Positions 8,564 to 16,894 are shown, counted from the stretch's first letter. The stretch is DNA of 29,447 bases from Proteiniphilum sp. UBA5283 (GCA_002408485.1 DHSP01000008.1:1-29447), one strand, 5' to 3'. The notes: generated by a model from the letters alone, not told the origin. A program made the numbers and translations.

Positions 8564-9214
8564 TTATCCTTCTCCCACAAAAGGGTTGTGTTCTTTCTCA
8601 TACCCGATAGTGGTTGCCGGGCCATGGCCTGCATATACCCTGGTTTCTTCCGGTAGCGAGAAGAGCTTCGTCTGAATTCCCTTTACCAGCAAATCATAGT
8701 CCCCTCCGGCGAGGTCTGTACGTCCTATCCCGGAGTGAAAAAGTGCATCACCGCTGAACAAGACACCTTCGGCCTTATGATAAAACACCACGCTTCCGGG
8801 CGAATGTCCTGGCAGATGAATCACCTCGAGGATCTGGGTACCAAAATGAATCCGATCACCCTCATGCAGATACCTTCCTATATCGGGTTTGAAATCGGTA
8901 TTCACGTTTGGAAGTCCGAACAACTTTAGCTGCGCAGGAATATTTTCAAGAAGAAATTCATCTGCCTGATGGCAGGACAATGTAATTCCAAACTGCGATG
9001 CCAGCATGTTGACACCAAAAAGGTGATCAAAATGCAAGTGGGTGTTGATAACGTGCTTCACCACAAAATCGTGATCAAGGATATAGTTGAGCAATAATTC
9101 CCTTTCATCGGCATAAAAACAGGCTGCATCAATCACAACGCACTCTTTGGATGCGTCGGAGAGAACATAAGTATTTACGCCCAAAGGATTGAATTCAAAT
9201 ATTTTAATCTTCAT
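8564..9214 (-). CDS. MBL-fold hydrolase, glyoxalase II-like
   Basis: The 216-residue protein has the MBL signature THLHFDHLFG at residues 58-67, preceded by VIDAAC and followed by HLPGHSPGSVVFY and SGDALFHSGIGRTDLAGGD, then YAGHGPATTIGYEKEHNPFV. These are the metal ligands and the loop order of the hydroxyacylglutathione-hydrolase-like branch. The C-terminal glutathione-binding helical domain of true glyoxalase II is missing, so the substrate is probably another thioester or a persulfide-type compound. The ATG at 9214 is preferred to the TTG just before it. A TAnnTTTG element lies 32 bases upstream. The gene is flanked by gcvP (66 bases downstream) and rsmG (upstream) on the same strand. Confidence 0.88.
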   Translation of the reverse strand: MKIKIFEFNPLGVNTYVLSDASKECVVIDAACFYADERELLLNYILDHDFVVKHVINTHLHFDHLFGVNMLASQFGITLSCHQADEFLLENIPAQLKLFGLPNVNTDFKPDIGRYLHEGDRIHFGTQILEVIHLPGHSPGSVVFYHKAEGVLFSGDALFHSGIGRTDLAGGDYDLLVKGIQTKLFSLPEETRVYAGHGPATTIGYEKEHNPFVGEG

Positions 9215-9245
9215 CAAATGGCGTTAAGTTGCGTTATAGAAAGAA

Positions 9246-9253
9246 CAAAAATA
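9246..9253 (-). promoter_or_regulatory. -7 promoter element for the glyoxalase II-like gene
   Basis: The minus strand reads TATTTTTG (TAnnTTTG), 32 bases ahead of the ATG at 9214. The place where a -33 box would sit is occupied by the palindrome at 9266-9281. Confidence 0.55.
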
Positions 9254-9265
9254 GCACTTTCTTTT

Positions 9266-9281
9266 GGATTAATCCGGATTA
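9266..9281. promoter_or_regulatory. overlapping palindromes, possible operator
   Basis: Two perfect palindromes overlap: GGATTAATCC (9266-9275) and TAATCCGGATTA (9270-9281), so GGATTA occurs twice, 10 bases apart. They sit 12-28 bases upstream of the -7 element of the glyoxalase II-like gene, where a regulator would compete with or help RNA polymerase. Only the symmetry and position are seen; a regulator is inferred. It could also be chance or part of an rsmG terminator. Confidence 0.3.
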
Positions 9282-9298
9282 GGCCGAAGATAAAATGA

Positions 9299-9922
9299 TC
9301 AACTCAGAGAGACGTATACTAATTTCTTTGTCTGGAAGAAGGGTTCAGCGAAGTATTTGGAAAGGGAGATCTCATCGGCCATTCTTTTAAAAGGCTGAAT
9401 CTCGGCTGTAAGATCTCCTCCCTTCAGGCAGATGATACCGTTTGGAAGGGCGTTTATCTGTTCCGTGGTTATATTTTTGCGTGTGACTCTGACCAGTTCC
9501 GGCAACACCATGACTGCCCGGCTCACGATAAAATGGTACTTATTCTTTTCGTTCTCCACACGTGCGTGCTTCACCTCCACGTTTGACAGTCCGATTTCTT
9601 TTGCGATAGCTTCTGCAACCTTGATTTTTTTCCCGATACTATCAAGCAGCAAGAAGTGAATCTCAGGAAAAAATATAGCAAGCGGTATCCCGGGAAATCC
9701 ACCACCTGTACCCACATCCATAATACGGGTACCTGGTACAAAAGAGATATACCGTGCAATGGCCAGCGAATGCAATACATGGTGCAGGGTAAGGTTGCCG
9801 ATATCTTTTCGGGAAATCACATTGATTTTGGCATTCCAATCGGCATACAAGCCAGGCAGTGCATCAAACTGTTGCTTTTGCAGTGCTGTGAGGTTGGGAA
9901 AATAAGTTTCGATATCGTTCAC
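9299..9922 (-). CDS. rsmG: 16S rRNA (guanine527-N7)-methyltransferase
   Basis: RsmG (GidB) methylates N7 of G527 in 16S rRNA using S-adenosylmethionine; its loss is known to give low-level streptomycin resistance in several bacteria. The 207-residue length fits the family. Visible hallmarks are WNAKINVISRKDI near the N-terminus, HVLHSLAIARY, the SAM-binding motif IMDVGTGGGFPGIPLAI (about residues 67-83), LLLDSIGKKIKVAEAI and the FIVSRAV segment. The start is GTG at 9922, the only sensible initiator because the next Met falls inside the SAM motif. It overlaps the stop of the upstream gene by four bases (GTGA), so translation is probably coupled. Confidence 0.96.
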   Translation of the reverse strand: MNDIETYFPNLTALQKQQFDALPGLYADWNAKINVISRKDIGNLTLHHVLHSLAIARYISFVPGTRIMDVGTGGGFPGIPLAIFFPEIHFLLLDSIGKKIKVAEAIAKEIGLSNVEVKHARVENEKNKYHFIVSRAVMVLPELVRVTRKNITTEQINALPNGIICLKGGDLTAEIQPFKRMADEISLSKYFAEPFFQTKKLVYVSLS

Positions 9923-10821
9923 TGTAATTCGGCCAGTTTATGTACTATGGTATTTTCTTTCAAGAGGGATCGGATGGCTCCATAGGGGATAAAAACCTGT
10001 GGGGCATCAAGTTGATATGCCGAGTACTCCCCCTTGTTAAAGGTATAAATGATTCCCTTTTCGTTTAACAGGAAATTTTTGTTGGGGACAATCTCCTGAA
10101 TCCCGAAGAAACCAAGGTCTTCAAGTTCAGAAACTGTTTTCACATTATTCTGGTCCAGCAGGGAAGTGACAATGAGACTTTGCAAAGCAGAATCGTAACC
10201 GGCATTGAATAGGTCGCTTTCGGTCACCCTATTACCGGTATTTAAATTGATCACATAGTTACGGTATGAATTGTAGGAGGTAGCCCCCCCCTTGTTGTTT
10301 GACTGCTTCACCTGAAAGGCAATGATTCCGTATTGATTGTAAACGACAGAGTCGGACAGGTTCTCGTAATAAGAGTAGAAAACATCTTTCATAGCATGTT
10401 CACTGTCCGATAAATCAATGCCGGGAATCAGCTCGTTAAGCTCCATCATGTCCTTAGCACTTTCCCTGTAGGTCGCAGCATCGGCACTATAGTTCTCTTT
10501 AAAACTGTTCACATAACCATCTACCGCCTGAGCGGGTGTCAACGTATCGTAGGGTGTTCCGAACATATGTTTCACGAAGAACCGCTGAAGTGTGTCGACG
10601 TTGATTTTGGAACTGCTTGCCGGATAAATAAATTCCACACGTATGTCACAGAAAGGTTTTGATGTATCTCCTTCAAGATGGTACCTTTCGCTCACCCTGA
10701 CTGTATCAAAATCAACGTTGTTTTCTGCGCGAAACATGCTGCGTCCTTTGCTGTTACATGCGACGATCAGCAAAACTAAAGCAGGTAGTAAGTAAGCATT
10801 TTTTTTCTTTATTCCCCTCAT
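9919..10821 (-). CDS. DUF3298/RsiV-like lipoprotein
   Basis: The 300-residue product has a lipoprotein signal ending LLIVAC (cysteine at residue 22) and a mature domain of about 275 residues. The C-terminal part (YRNYVINLNTGNRVTESDLF ... GIIYTFNKGEYSAYQLDAPQVFIPYGAI) is the DUF3298 pattern: a 'D/N-L-x-T-G-x-x-L-x-x-xD-L-F' segment, then a 'YxxgxYaxYxxgxxxvxipY' segment. That module occurs in Bacillus RsiV, which binds lysozyme, but here there is no anti-sigma helix or sigma gene alongside, so a lysozyme-sensing role should not be assumed. The protein is probably a periplasm-facing lipoprotein. Its stop overlaps the GTG start of rsmG, forming a two-gene operon of an envelope protein with an rRNA methyltransferase. 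Confidence 0.85.
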   Translation of the reverse strand: MRGIKKKNAYLLPALVLLIVACNSKGRSMFRAENNVDFDTVRVSERYHLEGDTSKPFCDIRVEFIYPASSSKINVDTLQRFFVKHMFGTPYDTLTPAQAVDGYVNSFKENYSADAATYRESAKDMMELNELIPGIDLSDSEHAMKDVFYSYYENLSDSVVYNQYGIIAFQVKQSNNKGGATSYNSYRNYVINLNTGNRVTESDLFNAGYDSALQSLIVTSLLDQNNVKTVSELEDLGFFGIQEIVPNKNFLLNEKGIIYTFNKGEYSAYQLDAPQVFIPYGAIRSLLKENTIVHKLAELQ

Positions 10822-10840
10822 ATACGAAACAAATAAACCA

Positions 10841-10848
10841 CAAAATTA
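10841..10848 (-). promoter_or_regulatory. -7 promoter element for the DUF3298 - rsmG operon
   Basis: The minus strand reads TAATTTTG, a TAnnTTTG match only 20 bases ahead of the ATG at 10821, which would give a very short leader. No -33 partner is seen. Confidence 0.5.
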
Positions 10849-10890
10849 CGCATTTTATCGGGACATCTGCGCATTTGTGATAAAATTCCA

Positions 10891-10930
10891 CAAAAAGAGG
10901 GTACATTCTTGTTGCATCCCTCTCTTTTGA
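10891..10930 (-). terminator. rho-independent terminator of the cydAB operon
   Basis: On the minus strand AAAAGAGAGGG is followed by about 15 bases and then CCCTCTTTTTG, a G/C-containing stem with a T-rich 3' side. It lies just beyond the cydB stop at 10987 and ahead of the DUF3298 gene. Confidence 0.75.
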
Positions 10931-10986
10931 AATTTTGCATCAGTATTCTGCAAAGAACAGATGCAATACGTATTATAAGAATCTGC

Positions 10987-12141
10987 TCAATAAGCTTTTC
11001 CGTCGGTATCCAGTTCATCCAGCCCCAGCTTCTTTTTTTCCAGAGCGCCCCAGGCATATACGATATAAGCAATTACGACCGGTACAAAGAGCGACACCAC
11101 CGTCATGGCAGAAAGAGTAAATTCACTGGACGAGGAGTTTTGGAGCGTTAGCGAACTCTGCAGGTCGGCAGACGACGGATAGTAAGCCGTATTGTTATAG
11201 CCGGCCACCAGAAGTAGCATGGTTACGGTAACGACTGTTCCGGCGCCGGTAAGCCAAATACCTTTTTTGAACCGCTGATTGAAGACCGTCAGAAAGATCC
11301 CACACAAAACAGCCAAAACACCCAAAATGAACAACGCCATCACCCACGGCATATCGAGAAAATTCTGCAGGTATTTCATCTCTTCGAGTGAAACGATTTT
11401 TGTAACAGGATCCACGGCATATCCCTTTCCCAGAAGCGTCCAAATCAGAAAAACAAGGAAAAACAGCACAAAAGGCAACCCATTGTACAACACAAACTTA
11501 CGTGACCTTTTTTCCAGCACTTCATGATTGAGTCGGTTCACAAAAAAGAGACTGGCCAGTGTTCGGGCCAGAAACAAAATAGCGATCCCCATGCAGAGGT
11601 TGCGGAGGTTACCAAGTAACTCCAGTCCGTGCAGCGGGTTTTGCCATTGGCTGATTACAATGCCCGACGTGCCCAGACCGGCAATATTTCCTTTGCCCAC
11701 GGTAAACTCGGAGCCGGTGAAGAAAGTAGCTACCAGCACACCCAGCAGAAAAGTACCCAATACCCCGTTCACAAAGAGAAAGGCACGGTACACATTGGGA
11801 CCAAATATATTTCCGGGCTTCGACTGAAACTCATACGAAACTGCCTGCAGCACAAAGCAGAAAAGCAGGATCATCCAGGCCCAGTAAGCACCGCCGAAGC
11901 TGGTAGAATAAAATAAGGGAAACGAGGCAAAAAAGGCGCCGCCAAACGTCACCAAAGTTGTAAATGTATATTCCCATTTACGCCCCAGCGCATTGATCAG
12001 CAGTTTCTTTTCATCTTCCTTTCTTGAGAGAGATCCGAGCATCGACTGCCCCCCCTGCACAAAAAGCAGGAACACCAGAAGCCCCCCAAGGAATGACATA
12101 ATAAACCACCAGTATTTTTGTAAAAAATCGTATGTTATCAT
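10987..12141 (-). CDS. cydB: cytochrome bd ubiquinol oxidase subunit II
   Basis: Subunit II of the bd-type terminal oxidase, an integral inner-membrane protein that supports the haem-carrying subunit I in quinol oxidation and O2 reduction. The 384-residue chain has about eight to nine hydrophobic segments and begins DFLQKYWWFIMSFLGGLLVF, LFVQGGQSML, the Bacteroidota version of the CydB N-terminus. FATSFPLFYSTSFGGAYWAW-like and EFQSKPGN segments follow. It lies 30 bases after cydA and is the last gene of the operon, with a terminator immediately downstream. High-affinity oxygen use by this enzyme is typical of Bacteroidales that tolerate traces of oxygen. Confidence 0.95.
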   Translation of the reverse strand: MITYDFLQKYWWFIMSFLGGLLVFLLFVQGGQSMLGSLSRKEDEKKLLINALGRKWEYTFTTLVTFGGAFFASFPLFYSTSFGGAYWAWMILLFCFVLQAVSYEFQSKPGNIFGPNVYRAFLFVNGVLGTFLLGVLVATFFTGSEFTVGKGNIAGLGTSGIVISQWQNPLHGLELLGNLRNLCMGIAILFLARTLASLFFVNRLNHEVLEKRSRKFVLYNGLPFVLFFLVFLIWTLLGKGYAVDPVTKIVSLEEMKYLQNFLDMPWVMALFILGVLAVLCGIFLTVFNQRFKKGIWLTGAGTVVTVTMLLLVAGYNNTAYYPSSADLQSSLTLQNSSSSEFTLSAMTVVSLFVPVVIAYIVYAWGALEKKKLGLDELDTDGKAY

Positions 12142-12171
12142 TGCGTTGTTTATTTAGTAAGTTCCATATTT

Positions 12172-13740
12172 TCAATTTTCAACTTTTTCATATTCAGCAA
12201 CTTCGGGTCCTTTTTTAATTTGTTTCACCATGATGGTCACTTCGGCTACAAGCAACCCCGTAAAAAGAACAGCAAACAAGATAAAGGTAGTCATCACATT
12301 TTCCCCCGAAACAGCTGATACAGCAGCATTTACCGGCAATATATCCTGAATGGTCCACGGCTGGCGCCCCACCTCGGCAACCACCCACCCAAGCTGACCC
12401 GCGATGTACGACAAAGGGATGCTCCACAATGCCACATACTGGAGCCACCGGGTCCTGCTCATATTTTTCCTGTACAGATAGTAGAATATCACAAGAAACA
12501 GTAGAATATAAAAGAATCCGATCATCACCATCAGATGGAAGCTGTAAAAGGTGAGCGGAATATTTGGAATCAGTTCCTCCCCTGTTTCGAGGTAACCGTA
12601 TCCGAAATGGGCATAGTTTTCTCTTAAGATGATTTCGTGGTTGGCAGCATCGGCGTCGCGGCCTTCCTCTCTGGCGACCTGGTAATCGGCCAAAGCCTGA
12701 ATGGCTTTCTTGCCACGCACCTTGCGTTCTTCAAACGACAGCGCTGTGGTACCGTCGGCCAGGGGGTATCCCCCATCCACAATATCTTTTACCCCAGGTA
12801 CAAAAGCATTGATGTTTCGATACCCCAGCAGGGAGAGGAGCTTGGGTATTTCCAGTTTGAATATATAAGGATCCACTTCATCATTATAAGCAGTCTTGGC
12901 AGGATTCAGCATGCCTACTGCCACCAGTCCGGCACCTTCTTTACCTTCGTACAATCCTTCCATGGCTGCAAGCTTCATTGGTTGCTTTTGCGCCACATGA
13001 TAGGCTGATCCATCGCCGGTTATGGCAAGCATCACAAAAGCGACCAGCCCCACGAGCGAGCCAATTCTGAGACTTTGAATAGCAAAGTCGGTGTGTCTCT
13101 TTTTCAGAAGGTACCAGCTCGCCACGCCAGCAACAAAGGAGCCACCGACAGCCCAGCAGGAGAAGGTGGTATGCAAAAACTTGTTATAAGCTACGGGAGA
13201 CAGAGCCACTGCCCAAAAGTCAACCATTTCGTTCCGCACTGTTTCCGGGTTGAACTCCATTCCTACGGGGTACTGCATCCAGGCATTGGCTACCAGTATC
13301 CAGAAAGCCGATAGGGAGGATCCCACAAAAACAAGCCAGGTTGATAAAAGGTGAGTTTTGCGGCTCACCCTGTTCCAGCCGAAAAACATGATTGATATGA
13401 AGGTGGCTTCCAGAAAAAAGGCGATGATCCCTTCAATGGCAAGGGGAGCACCAAATATATCTCCCACAAACCAACTGTAATTCGACCAGTTTGTGCCGAA
13501 CTGAAACTCCAGAATAATGCCCGTAGCCACACCTATGGCAAAGTTAATTCCAAAAATCTTTTGCCAAAACTTGCTTGTATGCTTCCATTTCTCGTCTCCT
13601 GTTTTCACATAGATGCTCTCCATGATTGCCATGATGAGCGCCAGTCCAATGGTGAGGGGAACAAATAGCCAGTGATAGCTGGCAGTGAGCGCAAACTGTG
13701 CCCTTGACCAATTTACTGCAGATGCACTTAATAGATCCAT
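12172..13740 (-). CDS. cydA: cytochrome bd ubiquinol oxidase subunit I
   Basis: Subunit I carries haems b558, b595 and d. The 522-residue chain shows the conserved ligands: His23 in ASYHWLFVPLTIG, Glu103 and Glu111 in IEGIIAFFLEATF, His190 in KFLHTTFSCW and Met404 in YSFHLMVMIG, followed by the GRQPW motif at 458-462. Between QPMKLAAMEG (about 253-262) and PNIPLTFYSF (about 392) there is a quinol-binding Q-loop of about 130 residues, which is the long type also seen in E. coli. The adjacent sequence HFGYGYLETGEE is close to the E. coli form. It is followed by cydB and preceded by a small DUF4492 gene. Confidence 0.97.
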   Translation of the reverse strand: MDLLSASAVNWSRAQFALTASYHWLFVPLTIGLALIMAIMESIYVKTGDEKWKHTSKFWQKIFGINFAIGVATGIILEFQFGTNWSNYSWFVGDIFGAPLAIEGIIAFFLEATFISIMFFGWNRVSRKTHLLSTWLVFVGSSLSAFWILVANAWMQYPVGMEFNPETVRNEMVDFWAVALSPVAYNKFLHTTFSCWAVGGSFVAGVASWYLLKKRHTDFAIQSLRIGSLVGLVAFVMLAITGDGSAYHVAQKQPMKLAAMEGLYEGKEGAGLVAVGMLNPAKTAYNDEVDPYIFKLEIPKLLSLLGYRNINAFVPGVKDIVDGGYPLADGTTALSFEERKVRGKKAIQALADYQVAREEGRDADAANHEIILRENYAHFGYGYLETGEELIPNIPLTFYSFHLMVMIGFFYILLFLVIFYYLYRKNMSRTRWLQYVALWSIPLSYIAGQLGWVVAEVGRQPWTIQDILPVNAAVSAVSGENVMTTFILFAVLFTGLLVAEVTIMVKQIKKGPEVAEYEKVEN

Positions 13741-13781
13741 ATATTCTTCAGATTAAACTTGTTTAATATTGCAGGTTGTTG

Positions 13782-14030
13782 TTATTCCGCTCCCGAGGCC
13801 TTTTCCAATAGTTCGGTGCGTACATGTTTTGCTTTATCTGCATCGTTATCGTAGGTAGTATCCAGGACATTGGGAAAAAAGAAAGGCCTCAAGATGAAGT
13901 ACATGATAATCAGTTTCACGATTGCCACAATCCACAGTGTTTTGCTTAAGCGGTTCATATTTGTGAAACCGTCCCAGAACATTTTAAACCAGTTAAACTT
14001 TACCACGGGTCTCATGATTTCTATTTCCAT
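13782..14030 (-). CDS. DUF4492 small membrane protein of the cyd operon
   Basis: The 82-residue protein has a basic, aromatic N-terminus (VVKFNWFKMFWDGFTNMNRL) and one clear transmembrane segment (LWIVAIVKLIIMYFILRPFF, about residues 32-51). An acidic/basic soluble tail follows. It matches what I know of the DUF4492 family, which is repeatedly encoded directly upstream of cydA in Bacteroidota. The sequence gives no enzymatic motif. The size, single membrane span and position suggest an accessory or assembly subunit of the bd oxidase, comparable in kind (not in sequence) to CydX, CydS or CydH; this is inference. Spacing is 41 bases to cydA and 28 bases to the upstream DUF3467 gene. Confidence 0.85.
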   Translation of the reverse strand: MEIEIMRPVVKFNWFKMFWDGFTNMNRLSKTLWIVAIVKLIIMYFILRPFFFPNVLDTTYDNDADKAKHVRTELLEKASGAE

Positions 14031-14058
14031 TGCTGCTGTGATTTAATAGATCCCGCGG

Positions 14059-14367
14059 TCAGGCCTCTCCAATCCCCCCAATAGGAGGCAGGAAACCCGG
14101 CTCTGCCTGCAGGCGGATGGCTCCGTTTTGTTGTTCAAACTTGTCGATATTATCTTTCAATGCCACAAACAACCGTTTGGTGTGTTCGGGTGTGAGAATA
14201 ATCCTTGATTTGACTTTTGCCTTGGGGACACCCGGCACAATCCGGATGAAATCGATGACAAACTCGGAGGTTGAATGTGAAATGACAGCCAGATTGGAAT
14301 ATATTCCCTGAGCAATCTCATCGCTCAATTCTATCTGGATCTGGTTATCCTGATTGTTTTTTTCCAT
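14059..14367 (-). CDS. DUF3467 protein, first gene of the cyd operon
   Basis: The 102-residue protein contains IQIELSDEIAQGIYSNLAVI, then HSTSEFVIDFIRIVPG, and SRIILTPEHTKRLFVALKDNI, which together are the DUF3467 signature (small alpha/beta proteins found across Bacteroidota and elsewhere). There is no signal peptide or membrane span, so it is cytosolic. Its biochemical role is unknown to me. It lies 28 bases upstream of the DUF4492 gene on the same strand and is probably co-transcribed with cydAB, although DUF3467 genes also occur without cyd genes. The 139-base gap to alanine dehydrogenase upstream shows no TAnnTTTG match, so the operon promoter is not identified. Confidence 0.85.
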   Translation of the reverse strand: MEKNNQDNQIQIELSDEIAQGIYSNLAVISHSTSEFVIDFIRIVPGVPKAKVKSRIILTPEHTKRLFVALKDNIDKFEQQNGAIRLQAEPGFLPPIGGIGEA

Positions 14368-14506
14368 TGTAAACTATGAATTATGGTTATTTATAAATAT
14401 TATAAATAAGGATAAGCAAAGAAAATTAAATTTTCATTATCAGCAAAAGAAAACAAGACATTCTTGAAATATTTCTTTAAATTTTGCCTCCATTTATTTA
14501 TTCCGA

Positions 14507-15616
14507 TCAATTTCTCCATTCTTTGTAAGGAAGATTCAGCGAATCGGCAACCCCCTTGAATACCACATCTCCTTCTACGATATTCAAACCCTGTTTCAGA
14601 TCGGGATGGCTCATGCAGGCTTTTTGCCATCCATTTTCAGCCAGGGTAATCACATAAGGCATGGTCGCGTTTGTGAGGGCACGGGTAGAGGTCACAGGAA
14701 CAGCTCCAGGAATGTTCGCCACACAGTAATGAATAATTCCGTCCACCACATAGGTAGGATTCACATGGGTTGTGGGATGTGTGGTTTCGAAGCATCCCCC
14801 CTGATCTACAGAAACATCGATAATCACTGTACCGGGCGTCATCTCTTTCAGCATCTCACGGGTTACAAGGTGAGGGGCTTTCATGCCTACCTGCAAGGTG
14901 GCTCCGATAACAAGGTCGGCAGTTTTCGCCAATTCTGAAATTGCCATTTTGGTAGAATAAACAGTCTCCACGTTGGCAGGCATTATTTCCGAAAGGTAAC
15001 GAAGCCGGTTTAAATTAATGTCGAGAATCTTTACTTTCGCGCCCAGCCCGGAAGCCATCATCGCCGCGTTGGATCCCACCACACCTGCACCGATAATGAC
15101 TACATCGGCAGGCTTCACACCCGGAACACCTCCCAACAGCACTCCCTTTCCACCCTGTGGCCTCTCAAGGTATTTAGCTCCCTGCTGCACAGAGAGGCGT
15201 CCCGCCACTTCACTCATGGGAGTAAGCAGAGGCAACCCCCCGTTGCTGTCCATCACAGTCTCATATGCAATGCACACAGCCCCGCTTCGAACCATCGCTT
15301 CCGTCAATATTTGGTCGGAAGCGAAGTGAAAGAAAGTGAATAGAATTTGTTTTTTTCTGATCAGGGAAAACTCACTTTCCTGCGGTTCCTTTACTTTCAC
15401 GATCATATCGGCACGCGCATATATTTCCTCAATCGTGTTGAGTATTTCGGCTCCCGCTTTCACGTACCGTTCGTCCGGCAGATTGCTTTCCAGGCCGGCA
15501 TTCTTTTGCACACATACGATGTGTCCTCTGCGGGTAAGTTCATACACTCCCGCGGGAGTCATTGCAACCCTGCCCTCCTGTACTTTAATCTCTTTGGGTA
15601 TTCCAATGGTCATCAT
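14507..15616 (-). CDS. ald: alanine dehydrogenase
   Basis: NAD-dependent L-alanine dehydrogenase, converting alanine to pyruvate and ammonia in the cytosol. The 369-residue chain is full length. Visible features are the N-terminal GIPKEIKVQEGRVAMTPAGV, the catalytic lysine in IVKVKEPQ, the histidine in FTFFHFASD, the dinucleotide fold VVIIGAGVVGSNAAMMASGLG (about 168-188) with Asp in ILDINLNRL, and DVSVDQGGCFETTHPTTH near the active site. Start: two consecutive ATGs at 15616 and 15613; MTIGIPKE is the usual N-terminus. A TAnnTTTG element lies 45 bases upstream. It is divergent from fructose-bisphosphate aldolase. With gcvP it points to amino-acid catabolism. Confidence 0.96.
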   Translation of the reverse strand: MMTIGIPKEIKVQEGRVAMTPAGVYELTRRGHIVCVQKNAGLESNLPDERYVKAGAEILNTIEEIYARADMIVKVKEPQESEFSLIRKKQILFTFFHFASDQILTEAMVRSGAVCIAYETVMDSNGGLPLLTPMSEVAGRLSVQQGAKYLERPQGGKGVLLGGVPGVKPADVVIIGAGVVGSNAAMMASGLGAKVKILDINLNRLRYLSEIMPANVETVYSTKMAISELAKTADLVIGATLQVGMKAPHLVTREMLKEMTPGTVIIDVSVDQGGCFETTHPTTHVNPTYVVDGIIHYCVANIPGAVPVTSTRALTNATMPYVITLAENGWQKACMSHPDLKQGLNIVEGDVVFKGVADSLNLPYKEWRN

Positions 15617-15660
15617 GATACGTTTTAGATATTATAAAAAGAACTGCAATGTTTCTAAAA

Positions 15661-15668
15661 CAAAAATA
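15661..15668 (-). promoter_or_regulatory. -7 promoter element for ald
   Basis: The minus strand reads TATTTTTG (TAnnTTTG), 45 bases ahead of the ald start, in the AT-rich divergent region shared with the aldolase gene. Confidence 0.55.
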
Positions 15669-15807
15669 GCACAAAAAAAATATAAAATTATGTTTCCTGT
15701 TGAAAAATTCCAGAATCAACGTCGGTTATTTTATCAAAAAAGCAAAGAAGATGACCAATCAATCAAATCTGATAAACTCTACCACTTGTGATAAAGTCGA
15801 AACATTT

Positions 15808-15838
15808 TTTGTAGTTTACAGATAAAATCGTATTTTTG
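15808..15838 (+). promoter_or_regulatory. complete Bacteroidota promoter for the aldolase gene
   Basis: TTTG at 15808-15811 (-33 box), a 19-base spacer and TATTTTTG at 15831-15838 (-7 box) match the Bacteroidota housekeeping promoter. Transcription should begin near 15845, which rules out the in-frame ATG at 15840 and supports the start at 15879. Confidence 0.75.
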
Positions 15839-15878
15839 TATGGTATTTAGATTATCTGAAAATAAAACAATTTGCACA

Positions 15879-16871
15879 ATGGTAAGTTATAAAGATTTGG
15901 GTTTAGTAAACTCTAAAGAGTTGTTCAAAAAAGCAATAGACGGCGGCTATGCCATCCCCGCTTTTAATTTCAACAACATGGAACAAATGCAGGCCATTAT
16001 TTCCGCCTGTGTGGAAACGAAATCGCCTGTGATCCTCCAGGTATCCAGCGGTGCACGTAAATATGCCAATCAGACTTTATTGCGCTACATGGCCCAGGGA
16101 GCCGTTCAATATGCCAAAGAACTGGGTTATGAAATCCCCATCGTGCTTCACCTCGACCACGGTGACAGCTTCGAACTTTGCAAAGACTGTATCGAAAGTG
16201 GTTTCTCATCTGTAATGATCGACGGCTCGCATCTTCCTTACGAAGAAAACGTCGCCTTGACAAAGAAAGTGGTTGATTACGCTCATCAATACGATGTGAC
16301 TGTGGAAGGAGAGCTGGGCGTACTGGCTGGTATTGAAGACGATGTTCAGGCAGAACACCACACCTATACTGAACCCGATGAAGTAGTCGACTTTGTGTCG
16401 CGCACCGGTGTCGACTCACTGGCCATCTCTATCGGCACTTCACACGGTGCATTCAAGTTCACCCCGGATCAGTGCACCCGCAACGAAGATGGTGTGCTGG
16501 TACCTCCCCCCCTTCGTTTCGATATTCTCGAAGAGATTGAGAAACGTATTCCCGGATTCCCCATCGTGCTTCACGGCTCGTCTTCTGTGCCCCAACAATA
16601 TGTGGAAACCATTAACAAGTATGGCGGTAAACTGAACGACTCCATCGGCATTCCGGAAGAGGAGCTGCGCAAAGCTGCCAAATCGGCCGTATGCAAGATA
16701 AACATCGACTCTGACGGTCGTCTGGCTATGACAGCAGCTGTACGCGAAGTGTTCGCCAAGAATCCGGCCGAGTTTGATCCCCGTAAATACCTGGGGCCTG
16801 CTCGCGAGGAGCTGAAAAAGCTGTACATGCACAAGACAGAAAAAGTACTGGGTAGCGCTGGAAAAGCATAA
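15879..16871 (+). CDS. fba: class II fructose-bisphosphate aldolase
   Basis: Zinc-dependent aldolase of glycolysis and gluconeogenesis. From the chosen start the protein has 330 residues, opening MVSYKDLGLVNSKELFKKAI. The catalytic and metal residues are visible: Asp93 and His94 in HLDHGDS, Glu145 in VEGELGVLAG, His189 in SIGTSHGAFKF and His222 in VLHGSSSVP, followed by GIPEEELRKAAK and KINIDSD. An upstream in-frame ATG at 15840 would add 13 residues not expected in the family and lies at the predicted transcription start, so I prefer 15879. The gene stands alone and ends at a strong bidirectional terminator. Confidence 0.95.
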   Translation: MVSYKDLGLVNSKELFKKAIDGGYAIPAFNFNNMEQMQAIISACVETKSPVILQVSSGARKYANQTLLRYMAQGAVQYAKELGYEIPIVLHLDHGDSFELCKDCIESGFSSVMIDGSHLPYEENVALTKKVVDYAHQYDVTVEGELGVLAGIEDDVQAEHHTYTEPDEVVDFVSRTGVDSLAISIGTSHGAFKFTPDQCTRNEDGVLVPPPLRFDILEEIEKRIPGFPIVLHGSSSVPQQYVETINKYGGKLNDSIGIPEEELRKAAKSAVCKINIDSDGRLAMTAAVREVFAKNPAEFDPRKYLGPAREELKKLYMHKTEKVLGSAGKA

Positions 16872-16894
16872 AACAGACACTATCCTGAATATAT

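Noticed and set aside
14421..14435. AT palindrome GAAAATTAAATTTTC upstream of the DUF3467 gene
   Set aside because: A pure A/T palindrome in an AT-rich gap is easily due to chance and shows no promoter context.
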